A program made the position numbers and the translations under genes. 64,000 nt of DNA from Halichondria panicea (Eukaryota > Porifera > Demospongiae > Suberitida > Halichondriidae): positions 3,119,001-3,183,000 of the forward strand of contig NC_087391.1 in the NCBI RefSeq assembly GCF_963675165.1. The letters run 5' to 3'. Positions 53,301-64,000 of the stretch are shown here, piece by piece (the stretch's first letter is position 1; every line of letters begins with the position of its first letter). The notes below the pieces were generated by a model. It was not told where the DNA came from, made no database searches, and worked only from the letters and a program-made list of their open reading frames with translations.

Positions 53301-54490
53301 ACACACAACACACACTGCACACCCCCTCCTCACACACACCACACACACGACGTACACCCCCCCACACACACACACACACACACAAACACGGCGTGCACAC
53401 ACACACATATACCTCACGCGTGCAGGGGCTGCACACACATACACACACGCACACATCGGCGTGCACACACCACACACACACGGCTTGCACACACCACACA
53501 CCACACCACACACACAGACACACACACACATCGGCGTGCACACAACACACACACACGGCTTGTACACACCACACACCACACCACACACACACACACAACA
53601 CACACACACACAACACACCACACACACACACATCGTTCACACCCCTCCCACGCACATGGCTTGCACACGGCACGCGAACACCACACGGCCCTTCCCCACA
53701 CACACACGCACACTCACGGCGTGCACACACATACACACACACACACACCACACACACACGGCATGCACAACCCCCACACACACACGACCCCTCACGCCCC
53801 CACACAACACACACCCCACACAGGTGTGCACACCCCCCACCCCCACACACAACACACACACAACACACACAAACACGGCCCCAACCCACCACACACACAA
53901 CACACAGACACGGCGTGCACACCCCTTCCACACACGCACGGCATGCAACCCCCCACATACCACGCGACGTGCACACCCCCACACAACACACACAAACACT
54001 GTGCACACCCCCCTCCATACACACACACACGGCCCCACACACGGCACACCCCCTCGCCACATCCCCCCCACACACACACACGGCATGCCCAACATACACA
54101 CAGCAAAACACACACACACACCACGGCGTGCACACCCCCACACAACACACACACACCCCACACACACACAGCGTGCACACTCCCTCCCACACACACACAC
54201 ACGGCATGCACACACACACGGCATGCACACCCCCCCACACACACACACACCCCCACACACAAACACAAACACGGTGTTCACGCCACACATACACACACAC
54301 AACACACACACACGTGCACACACCCCGCACACACACACGCGCGGCGTGCACACCCCGGCCCCACACACATACAACACACATACAACACACGGCGTCACAC
54401 ACGCCACACCAGATAACGGCGTGCGTACACCCACCCACATTATTACTCTAATGAGTGTCACACGCGTGCGCACACCCACCCACATAATTA

Positions 54491-57400
54491 TTCTAATGGC
54501 TATGCTCATTATGGAGAAATAACAGAAATGTCCCAGGGACACGATCAAACATTTTTCATGGATGGGAGATGTTCCAGCCTTGCTGTGTTCTTGGTATAAC
54601 TATACAAGAACACTATACTGTACAAGCGTAGTTGTACAGTACTGCTGAAAGAAAAGTGAGCGCTGAGCGGTAAGCTGGTATACAGCAGTGGACATCATCA
54701 TGAGCCACCATTTAAGTCGTAAACCTGTGTGTAGGTGAAGAAAACATTTCCTGGGGGAAATGGCGTGTGCCTCACAGACAACTGATCTGTGAGAATATTG
54801 AGAACACTTATATAGTTACTCAAAATAATAATATAAAAAAAAAAAAAAAAAAAATAAAAAAAAAATTATTGTGTATATGGTGTCAAGATACTTCTGGGTA
54901 GGGAGTAGTACTGCGTAGGGAGTGGTATGTTGATGCGTGGGCAGAAATCATGGCGAAGGTGTGGGCGGGTCTTATAATTAATTTGCAGATTCAGCAATAA
55001 TTGAAGGTCTAGAATGACCACCACTTGTTGGCCAGCTTCTTTGAAATTTATTTACTACTCCATCCATGATGCAATAATTGAATCAACCGGTGCCTCGAGG
55101 AAAGCTACATTGCGATCAAATGAATCGACTGTGAATCAGTTGTACTCCACTCAGTGTAATAACACTGTAATTGTACTACTATAATAGATAATAATAATTA
55201 TTGCTGTGCATATTCTCACTTAACACATCCTCTTGTTAAACAGCTCCTCGAATTTGGCACCTGCAGATGATTTAGCAATTGCTGTGGCTGCACACATCAC
55301 CTTCTTTGCAGGAACAGTTGGGCTTTGTCGAAAATACAATCCACTTAGCATCACACCACAAAGCCTAAAGTAAACGCTTTCTTCGACTACCCAAAACCCA
55401 ACTGAAAAGTAGTGGTGCCAGGCACATCATTGAGATTTTTACATGATAGGAGTAGTCAGAATTAAGCACAGATTTGTTACAGATGGATCTTGGCCATTCA
55501 CACCAAACCATCAGCACTCTTCTCAATCACAGTAGTTCCTTCACATACGACTTGTTTTTCAAGTACTGTTTGAAGCCGCCATGCGTGTTGTATTGTGAGT
55601 TAAACTGCGCAGACACTTTGAAAAGTGTGTTAGATGTACAGCTATAGCTTTGGTGCTCTCAAAATAAAACCATGCATCCTCAATTACAACTCATACTCCG
55701 CCAGGATTCTGTAGTAACAAGTACACACAAAAACCATGATGGCAAGAGTGTTTAACAAGGACCGAGAACAACGAGAGATCCGCAACAACAAAATAATAAT
55801 ACTTTAAAGGTAAGCTTACTTCAGGCACCATTTACTATTTATGATACAGCAGGCCTAGGATCAGGATAATTCAAGTGTGCTTTTTGTGAAGCTGCATTTG
55901 GCAGATTGCTGAAAGACGTAATTATTGCCAGTGTTTGGGGAGCGTATAAAACAGCTCAAGAAATAGTTGAGGTTTGCATGATGCAGTTATAATAATATTT
56001 ATAGCGGTATTATAGCGGTATTATGGTATATAAAGTGCATAACTTGTCTATTGATGCGTCATACAAGCGCATGTTGTGTGACAACCTAGCATCATCTTGA
56101 TACCGGTAGTGCGTGTATATCGAGTGTGATGTTGTTGCTAAGTCGAATCAATCGAAAACCAAGCTGGTGAGCAAGACAACACGGACAAGTGCAGACAAGC
56201 AGACAACACGTAGACTGAGTTTCTTTCCAAAGAAATACCACTGCATTGAGAGCACCTTTGCCCCAATGTTCAAGTCACTTCGTGGACTCTTGCACGACGA
56301 TTATTATTGCACGATTATTATTGATATAAAAGGAAAAGTTCACCGTTTAAACGAGCTTTAATTACCGCATTAGTCGCTTCTGGAATTCAGCCCAGGACGC
56401 GACCTTTGACCCCTAAATTTTCTTTTTCTCTTGCACTCATGCACTCAGAAGCCCATGTTAAACACTGAAGGGGGGGGGAATACATTCCAGGTGGTTTTTT
56501 CTTAGTAACCAAAAAGAGTAAAAATAACAAAAAAATAAGGCTCAAGGTAGGTAGCATGTACAATGGAGTTCAGCTCCAGGTCAGCTACAGTGAGCAACTT
56601 CCAGTGATAGGATTTGTCATTATTATATCAAACAAAATCTGTACTACAACACTACTACCATCAGGGTTGTCAAGTGGGGCACTTTATTGTGTAAAAAAGT
56701 TAATAATGTTGCCATGTAAAAACTATTACATACTTACTCTGTCAGATCATCAACCCAATGTGTGACGGTTGCTCAGCATCATCAATCTCACTGTACAATG
56801 AGCTCGTTGGATCTTTGCTGAATGGTCCATGCACAGCACTTCTTCACTAGTCGTTCACTTGTACTACATATTCCAGTAGGTAGTACAACATAAGTACTTG
56901 ATCCAAGTATGTATGTGAGTAGCTGGTGATAACGTGTCACGACACTGCAAATAAACACAAATAAAAATCATAATTGCGACATCCGCATTTTTATTGATAT
57001 CCTCAATAGTAAACATAATACATGTAAACATAAGGTACCCACCTGAAAATGTTCAACGATATTTAAAATACTGTACAGTAGTACAAGTGGATTTTTGTAC
57101 TTTTTCCTAATGGGGATTTATATTTAACAAACAAAGCTCTGGTCTTTCTTGGTCCCCCTGCAATCCGACGAGCTACTTCAACTATGTTGAGACTATATGT
57201 ACACAATAATTAACCTATACATGCAACTTCTCGAGTAACGATGTTCGGTTCTGGACACATTAATTTTGAGCAGTCAACAATTTTTCGTACTATTGTGGGT
57301 TAGAGATAACAAGTGTTACAGCACTAAACTGACAGACAAGCGTTGGCTTGGCGAGCATCTGATAAAGTCCGCTTGTTTCAAATACGATAACTCAAAAAAT

Positions 57401-57560
57401 ATTTACCTCGCCATTGGTAGAGTAATTAGGTGTTGCTTTCACTTAGGTGCCTTGGCACACGCGTCCACAGTGTCCAAGTACCCTCCTTACTGTAACCATA
57501 CAATATTATTATGGAACTCCATGCACCGACAACATGCATTACCAACATTTAATGTAGTGT
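54491..57560. other. AT-rich, no supported gene; homopolymer and element relic
   Basis: 54832-54866 is a poly(A) tract broken by single T. At 54958-55010 GATTCAGCAATAATTGAAGG preceded by GGGCGGG matches the subterminal part of the CTCAGG foldbacks, a relic. Small plus-strand frames at 56113-56361 and 57266-57571 have ordinary composition but no recognised domain, splice context or homologue in the window. Confidence 0.4.
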
Positions 57561-57563
57561 TAA

Positions 57564-57690
57564 CCGATTAGCCGCGGTTATGGTTTCATACATAGTACCG
57601 CCCACCGCGGAACCAAAATCTAATTAATTTTAAATTACTTTCATTATCAGCCCCTAGCAAAGAAAGATGCGTAGCTAAGAAGCAGTAGCA
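57564..57690. repeat. Dispersed ~125-bp repeat, copy 2
   Basis: Direct copy of 14966-15092, differing at few positions. It leads directly into the first of the repeated exon-like units. Confidence 0.75.
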
Positions 57691-58510
57691 GTTTTCTGCA
57701 GGCAACTTTGTTGCAAACTAGTCTAGAATAGCTACTCTGCCAGGATCTCTAAGTTTTGAACGGAGGAGTATACCAGCCAAGGCCCCAGCGAAGGATCATT
57801 TCACAAGTAAGCTCTGTGTGTGTATAGCGATCATAATTTTCCTAGTTCAGCCTTTAGAAGCCTTTTGAGCTGATGTAATATGCTTGTCCACCTACCTAGA
57901 TAGCCTCTGAGTGTGTGAAATATACTGGAAGAGTAGCTTCGTGAGTTTAGAGCCTGTTTTTAGAGTGTAGTCTACAACGTTTGATATTCAAATTATTTTC
58001 TCTTTTTCAGCATTCTCCTCTAGCAAAGAAAGATGCATAACTTGGAAACAGTGACAGTTTTCTTTATTCAACTTCTTAGCAAAGTAGTCTACAGTAGTTA
58101 CTGTGTCAGGATCTCCTGGTTTCCAACCAAACAGTCAACCAGCCAAGGGCCAGAGCAAGGGATCACTTCAGAGGTAAGCTTTGTGTGCGTATATAGCAAG
58201 CATTATGTAGCTAGTATAAGCCTTCAGAAGCCTCTGAGCTGATTTAATATGCTTATGCACTTGCCTAGATAGCTTATGAGTGTGTAAAGTATACTTGTGT
58301 AGAAGCTGAGTTAGTTTAGAGCCTGTTTTTAGAGTGTAGTCTACAGTGTTTGATATTTAATTTATTTGTTTCAGTGTGGCAAAGAAAGATGCACCCCTTA
58401 GTAACAGTAACAGTTCTCTTCAAGCTACCTTGTAGTTCTATCTGAACAGTCGAAGAGTCAACCAGCCAAGGACAGAGCGAGAGATTACTTTAGAGGTAAG
58501 CTTTGTGTGC
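57650..58510 (+). repeat. Three repeated exon-like units with splice-like borders
   Basis: Units starting AGCAAAGAAAGATGC or GGCAAAGAAAGATGC at about 57655, 58019 and 58384 share CAGTAACAGTT, CCAGCCAAGG and end in GAGGTAAGCTTTGTGTG or ACAAGTAAGCTCTGTGTG. Each is preceded by a pyrimidine stretch and CAG (TCATTATCAG, CTCTTTTTCAG, TTTGTTTCAG), so they resemble exons with GT-AG borders spaced ~365 bp apart. The open frame in the second (LLSKVVYSSYCVRISWFPTK) is not kept in the others. They may be tandem-duplicated non-coding exons or a repeat that mimics splice sites. Confidence 0.4.
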
Positions 58511-59985
58511 GTATGATTATACTATACGCTTACCTACGTAGCTTGTAAAGTATACTTGCTCCAGCAGTGTGTTGAAGCCCGAGTTTAAAATACAGAAGCC
58601 TATAATTATATGTACGCTCAGCAGTTCAGCAGTGTTGCAATGTAAAGGTGTTATGCTTAGCTATCTGTTGGTCTCATCCACAATGTATTCTGTTAATAGC
58701 TGCATGTGTATTCACTATTGATGCCCGCGTGTGTGCGTGCATGTGTGTGTGTGTGTGCGTGCCCGCCCGTGCCGTGTGTGCGTGCATGTGTGTGCCTGTG
58801 GCATGATACTTTATATGTGCTAACAATTTACATATTATCAGTGCTGCCAAAAGTTAATTCTTATGCCTAGGCTTTGTGTGAAGTTTCTGCTTGCTTCCAA
58901 GATTACAATTCAATTAGGCTACTACTCAATTAGGCTCACTACTCATTAGGCTCACTGTGTACATGTATGGTGGTTGATTGCATAATAATGTTCTGACCTT
59001 TTCAGGGGAAAGCAAAGGCTTGTTGGGCTTATGAGTGTACTGTTTACTTGTGTAAGGACATTTTATTCCCAACATAATAGGCTTGTTGGTTGTGTTATGC
59101 CCCCCAGCTAGGATTAGGTCATAATTTGTCATTAGTTGGCTTGTTGGCTTGTGTGTTTGCCTGTGATATGCATTGTAATTCTTCTGTGCCCAAAGTTGAA
59201 TCTTTTTATGAACTCCCAGTTTGTTGTAGGATCACAATTGCTTTATATGTGCCTATGAGTGCCATTGCATGTAAGTTTGCTTGTGGGAGCCTATACATAA
59301 TTATGTCTAAGGTTGCATGATTCATAATTATTTTTTGTCACCCTTGTATGAGATGTACTGTACTTTGTGTATGGCTGTTCTCAGTATACTTCTTTAGGTT
59401 TGTTGGCTTGTGAGTTAGTGCTGTGTTACATGTATCTACCCAATTTTTAGTCTGCTGTCTGTTATAGCAATTCAATTATAATTATGTGGCTGAATGTTAT
59501 TATTCAATTTAGTGTGTGTATTGATTGCATGATAATCTTTTGATCTTTTAGGCACCACCCCAAAGGTGACATTTAAAATTCAATTCTTTATGGCTGGCTT
59601 GTTGGCTAGTGTTTCTTAGGTTCTGTGCTACTTGTGTGTAAGAACCTTTGATTCTAGAGGTGATCTGCTTGGTTGGTAATACTCTTTCTTCCTCATGCAG
59701 GTCTGTGAAACAATCGTCACTGCTATCTGCCATGGAACCACCACCATCTTATGGGTCTGAGAAGTCCTACTCACTGTCACTACTATCCAAGATACCCAGG
59801 ATACCTCATCCCCTGTGTACAGAGGCCTCTTTGTTATTGTTGTACCATAGAATTAAGTGTAATTGTATTTATTATAATGTATGTTCACTTTTGAGATTGA
59901 TATTGAATTTATATAAATACAAATTTCACACGAAATTTTAAGCAAATTTTTGATTGGTGACCTATGGCGATGGGACTTGGTATGG
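58019..59985 (+). repeat. Left arm of ~2 kb inverted duplication
   Basis: Colinear in reverse with 61425-63661 from CTAGCAAAGAAAGATGC outside to CCTATGG.GAT near the spacer. It contains an ~80-bp GT tract (58730-58805), an exon-like stretch after CCTCATGCAG at 59700 (KQSSLLSAMEPPPSYGSEKS) and an AT-rich tail. Arms differ by many short indels, almost all extra short duplications in the right arm. Confidence 0.85.
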
Positions 59986-60040
59986 CTTCTGTTGACCTTC
60001 GAGAGAAGCCTTGCAAAGATGTGGAGCTCAGGAAGCTCAG

Positions 60041-60599
60041 TAGCCTCGATTCCAGGCCGCTAAGAGAGGGCCTGGTATCGACTGTTTGCGCATGCGCCAC
60101 CTATTACCCAGAAAGTGGGTAATTCGGATACCATTGTATTTTGCTCAGTAAAACAATGACGTCACAACGAACGGAAGTGGATAGAAGTGTGATTGTAGCC
60201 CGTGTGATAGCATTCTAATAGCCACCCTTAGCCTACTATGTTAACAAAGGACTCACAGCCTGCAACAGTGTGGATAACAATCCTCTGAACGGAGGGGAAG
60301 GCTGACAATAGCCATTATGGATAGGCCACGCCCATCTGACACTAACCTTCGTGAAAGTCGACTCTATCAGAAAGAAATTGCTGCTGTAACCAATACAGCT
60401 CTGTCTCTAGCTAGCTAGCTATATAGCTCTGTGTCTGACTTTATGAAGAGTATTCTTTGTCTGTATATGTTATTCAGGATATAATTCGGGTAAAAATTCA
60501 GTTTAATAGGAAACATTACGGGAATAGTATCCAATAATTTTGCGCATGCGCAATCAGTCAGTAGCAGGCCTAATTGTTTAGGCCTTGAGAAGGAGGCTA
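60041..60599. mobile_element. Second TAGCCTC-ended element, 9-bp target duplication
   Basis: The left end TAGCCTCGATTCCAGGCC and the degraded inverted right end (GGCC...GAGGCTA, to 60599) are flanked by GAAGCTCAG at 60032-60040 and 60600-60608. The interior (559 bp) has no coding capacity. It joins the 18400-19739 element in one family and confirms its 9-bp duplication. The target overlaps the CTCAGG terminus of the neighbouring foldback, which must therefore have been present first. Confidence 0.75.
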
Positions 60600-60603
60600 G
60601 AAG

Positions 60604-61124
60604 CTCAGGTGAATTAAGGACTGGGTCCTTTAATTATTGCTGATTCAGCTAAAACAAGCTCCGCCCGCGCTTTTTACCAGCAATTGTGCATAAAAATGGA
60701 TCTCAAACTGCTTAAATCTTTAGCTCTAATTCCGGAGTCCTAAACGCTCCTTGAAGCACTTACTTTTTAGTGTAGTAGCTAGTTCTAAGGCTAGTACACA
60801 CAGTAATATTCGGAAGGAGCTGTTCCTTCAACTAAAGGTGAGATATTCTATAAAACATAATTTTTTACATGTAAAAGCTAATAACTTACTCTACGTAGTG
60901 CAGACGGCTCCTTCCGAATATTACTGTGTGTAGTAGCCTTAGAACTAACTACTACACTAAAAAGTAAGTGCTTCAAGGAGCGTTTAGGACTCCGGAATTA
61001 GAGCTAAAGATTTAAGCAGTTTGAGTTGCATTTTTATGCACAATTGCTGGTAAAAAGCGTGGGCGGAGCTTCGTTTTAGCTGAATCAGCAATAATTGAAG
61101 GACCCAGTCCTTAATTCACTTGAG
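60604..61124. mobile_element. CTCAGG-family foldback element (copy 3)
   Basis: CTCAGGTGAATTAAGGACTG to its complement (one terminal mismatch, CTTGAG). Arms span about 60604-60836 and 60887-61124. The centre contains AAGCTAATAACTTACTCT. AG lies on both sides as a possible 2-bp duplication. It sits in the spacer of the inverted duplication. Confidence 0.88.
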
Positions 61125-61164
61125 AGGTTGTAGCTTACCACAAATTAAATAAGAGTAGAGTAAT

Positions 61165-61412
61165 GTGCGGTTGACGCAAATATGCGTCATCCGCGGCTAA
61201 CAGCTTATTCCTTAATGACGCAAATTTGCGTCAACCGCGGCTAATCGGTTAATAACGTTATTCATTGGAAGTGAAGTCACGTGTCAAAGGTACTTGCTGC
61301 TGGATCCAATAATTATTGTTTAGGCCCTTAACCGATTCCCCGCGGTTGACGCAAATTTGGTCATAAAGGAATAAGCTGTTAACCGCGGATGACGCATATT
61401 TGCGTCAACCGC
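61165..61412. mobile_element. Small foldback with TTGACGCAAATTTGCGTC arms
   Basis: GTGCGGTTGACGCAAATATG at 61165 is mirrored at 61393-61412. Each ~90-bp arm holds two nested palindromes of the TGACGCAAATTTGCGTCA type and CCGCGG sites. The loop is ~60 bp. Non-coding. Confidence 0.7.
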
Positions 61413-61424
61413 ACGGTCAACAGA

Positions 61425-63661
61425 ACCCATACCGTCCGATCACCATAGGTTAGCAATCAAAATTTGCTTAAAATTTCTTGTGAAATTTGTATTTATATAA
61501 ATTCAATATAAATTCAATATCAATCTCAACAATAACAAAGAGGCCTCTGTACACAGGGGATTGGATAGTAGTAAGGACTTCTCAGACCGATAGCAGTGTT
61601 TCTCAGACCGATAGCAGTGTTTCACAGACCTGCATGAGGAAGAAAGCTGCATGAGGAAGAAAGAGTATTACCAACCAAGCAGACCACCTCTAGAATCAAT
61701 GGTTCTTACACACAAGTACAGAACCTGACAACACCAGCCAACAAGCCAGCCATTAAGAATTGAATTTTAAATGTGACCTTTGGGGTGGTGCCTAAGATTA
61801 TCATGCAATCAATACACACACTAAATTAAATAAATTAAATAATAACATTCAGCCACATAATCATAATTTTCAGCCACATAATTATAATTGAATTGCTATA
61901 ACAGACAGCACACTAAAAATTGGGTAGATACACGTAACACAGCACTAACTAAAGAAGTATACTGAGAACAGCCATACACAAAAGTACAGTACATCTCATA
62001 CAAGGGTACATCTCATACAAGGGTGACAAAAAATTATGAATCGTGCAACCTTAGATGTATAGGCTTGCAATGGTGATCCTACAACAAAATGGGAGTTCAT
62101 AAAAAGATTCAACTTTGGGCACAAGTTACAATGCATATCACAGGCGAGCATAACACAACCAGCATAACACAACCAGCAAGCCTATTATGTTGGGAAGAAA
62201 TTGAAAAGGTCAGAACATTATTATGCAATCAACCTCTGTACATGTACACAGTGAGCGTAATGAGTAGTGAGCCTGAGTGAGCCTGATTGAGTAGTGAGCC
62301 TAATTGAATTGTAACCTGGGAAGCAAGCAGAAACTTCACACAAGCCTAGGCTGATAATGTAAATTGTTAGCACGGTATAAAGTATCATGCCACAGGCACA
62401 CACAGCACGGGCAGGCACGCACACACACACACGCACACACACACACACACACGCACACACAGCACGGGCGGGCACGCACACACACACACGCACACACACA
62501 CACACACACGCACACACACGTGGGCACCAATAGTGAATACACACACATGTGCACATGTGCACACTAATACACACACCACAGACACAAATACAAATACACA
62601 CAAGCGCGCGTGTGTGCACGTGTGGCGTGCACACACACACGTACACCCGCGCGGGCACACATACACTCGCGTGGGAACACATATCGCGTGGGAACACATA
62701 TACCGACACACACACGCACGCGCACATAAAGATACATAAAGATACCGCGCACATAAAGATACACACACAAGTGCACACACACACACACACACACACACCA
62801 GCACACCACACACACACACACACGAACACGCACATAAAGATACCGCGCACATAAAGATACACACACACACACACACGAACACGCACCATCATCTCAACCA
62901 ATCTGTTGGCCCAAACTTTCCGATGTCCAGCATTCTCACAGCTGATAACAGAATACATTGTGGATGAGACCAACAGATAGCTAAGCAAATCATGATAACC
63001 CCTTTACATTGCAACACTGCTGAGCGTACATATATAGGCTTCTGTATTTTAAACTCGGGCTTCAACACACTGCTGGAGCAAGTATACTTTACAAGCTACG
63101 TAGGTCAGCGTATAGTATTATCAGCTAGCTAATAATCATACGCACACAAAGCTTACTTCTAAAATAATCTCTCGCTCAGCCACGCTCTGTCCTTGGCTGG
63201 TTGACTCTTAGACTGTTCAGATAGAAGTAGCTTGAAGAGAACTGTTACTGTTACTAAGGGGTGCATGTTTCTTTGCCACATTTCTTTGCCACATTGAAAC
63301 AAATAAATTGAATATCAAACACTGTACACTACACTCTAAAAACAGGCTCTAAACTAACTCAGCTACTACACAAGTATACTTTACACACTCATAAGCTATC
63401 TAGGCAAGTGCATAAGCATATTAAATCAGCTCAAAGGCTTATGAAAGCTTATACTAGCTACATAATGCTTGCTACATAATGCTTGCTATATACGCACACA
63501 AAGCTTACCTCTGAAGTGATCCCTTGCTCTGGCCCTTGGCTGGTTGACTGTTTCGTTGGAAACCAGGAGATCCTGACACAGTACCTACAGTAGACTACTT
63601 TGCTAAGAAGTTTAATAAAGAAAACTGTCACTGTTTCCAAGTTATGCATCTTTCTTTGCTA
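61425..63661 (-). repeat. Right arm of ~2 kb inverted duplication
   Basis: Reverse complement of 58019-59985 with a greatly enlarged CA tract (62390-62885) and at least seven private short tandem duplications (for example 61581-61622, 61631-61664, 61990-62023, 62147-62174, 63268-63293, 63457-63484). It ends in GCATCTTTCTTTGCTAG at 63661, after which similarity stops. Confidence 0.85.
62390..62885. repeat. Expanded CA tract with GGCGTGCACAC core
   Basis: About 490 bp of CA/CG-rich repeat replaces the ~80-bp GT tract at the same place in the left arm. It contains GTGTGGCGTGCACACACACA near 62620-62640, the word that characterises the 25 kb array, and a repeated CACATAAAGATAC phrase. Confidence 0.85.
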
Positions 63662-63714
63662 GACAGTCGACCAGCAAATGGAATCGAGGGGTCCGACACT
63701 ATGAAAATTTGTGT

Positions 63715-63890
63715 ACAGGATTTTAAAATCTCGAGATTCGGGAGATTTTACAAGATTTTACGGATTTCAGAGATTTTGAAGATTTTAGAGATTTCAGAAG
63801 ATTTTGGAAGATTTCAATGATTTTAGAGATTTCAGAAGATTTTAGAAGATTTCAGAAGATTTCGAAATATTTCAGAATATTTCAAGGACT
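63715..63890. repeat. GATTTCAGA minisatellite
   Basis: Ten or more variants of AGATTTTAGAAGATTTCAGA in tandem, irregular in length. Confidence 0.75.
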
Positions 63891-64000
63891 GCAGGGGCCC
63901 ATAACAGCTCTATAAAGTCTATATGCAACACATTGTTCATGTTGTTCCAGGTTTATACTGTTCTTCTACCAGCTGTCCTTCTTATAAATTCCAGCTCTTC

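Larger units (their letters stand above)
29240..54490. repeat. ~25 kb CA-rich minisatellite with GGCGTGCACACC core
   Basis: Nearly the whole interval is (CA)n broken every ~30-60 bp by one of a few words: ACACGGCGTGCACACC, ACACGCGTGCACACCCCC, ACGGCTTGCACACACC, CACGGCACACAC, ATCACATGGC. It is neither a simple microsatellite nor a fixed-length satellite; higher-order blocks recur (for example TGCACACCCATACACCACAC followed by GCGTGCACCCCTACAC near 33450, 33980, 34120 and 34790). Because C/A-only sequence contains no stop codon, huge spurious His/Thr (plus) and Val/Cys (minus) frames appear. The borders are sharp: AT-rich unique sequence resumes at about 54490. Confidence 0.95.

Noticed and set aside
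29240-54490. CRISPR-like array of repeats and spacers
   Set aside because: The recurring words are 10-20 bp, spacing is irregular, the intervals are CA repeat rather than unique spacers, and the surrounding DNA is eukaryotic.
54832-54866. Poly(A) tail of a processed retrocopy
   Set aside because: No coding or element sequence ends at it and no target duplication is visible; a simple AT-rich homopolymer is enough.
1-64000. tRNA or rRNA genes
   Set aside because: No stretch with the B-box GGTTCGANTCC in a cloverleaf context and no rRNA core sequence was noticed by eye. A covariance-model search would settle it.

Overview
This window is repeat-dominated nuclear DNA from an animal. The evidence is GT-AG intron borders, many eroded class II DNA transposons of several superfamilies, RecQ-like helicase fragments and a very large CA-rich minisatellite. 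I see no operon structure, no ribosome-binding-site spacing and no intact long host gene. The mix of a Tnp2/CACTA-type transposase of the kind common in sponges and cnidarians, piggyBac, foldback elements and RecQ-like transposon genes suggests a sponge or similar basal metazoan. That assignment is inference, not something the sequence proves.

Layout. 1-1.4 kb: a small candidate exon on the minus strand. 1.8-4.9 kb: a frameshifted Tnp2/CACTA transposase pseudogene whose 3' end sits inside a piggyBac-like right end. 4.9-5.9 kb: piggyBac remnants. 5.9-11.1 kb: mostly non-coding, with weak exon candidates. 11.1-13.1 kb: a foldback element, a broken RecQ-like fragment and two more piggyBac ends. 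13.8-15.1 kb: local repeats, a G-quadruplex-prone tract and a broken exon. 16.5-25.9 kb: a GT/CA minisatellite that appears to be split by an ~8.9 kb block bounded by hAT-like ends. Inside that block lie a RecQ-bearing element with 9-bp target duplications, several CTCAGG-ended elements with 2-bp duplications, and an ATGCAT-rich foldback with a 4-bp duplication. 25.9-29.2 kb: degenerate ~0.5-0.75 kb tandem units. 29.24-54.49 kb: an unbroken ~25 kb CA/GGCGTGCAC minisatellite. 54.5-57.6 kb: featureless AT-rich DNA. 57.6-63.7 kb: repeated exon-like units and a ~2 kb inverted duplication around two foldbacks and a second 9-bp-TSD element.

Three observations deserve most attention. First, the 25 kb minisatellite: near-continuous purine/pyrimidine alternation, an ~8 kb internal segmental duplication, an inverted segment, and two short telomere-type islands. 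Second, short perfect tandem duplications occur throughout the window with a striking preference for a 17-bp unit; several break reading frames, and at least seven are present in only one arm of the inverted duplication, so they are derived. Third, a RecQ-bearing element with TAGCCTC termini and 9-bp target duplications is itself interrupted inside the helicase Walker A codons by a CTCAGG foldback.
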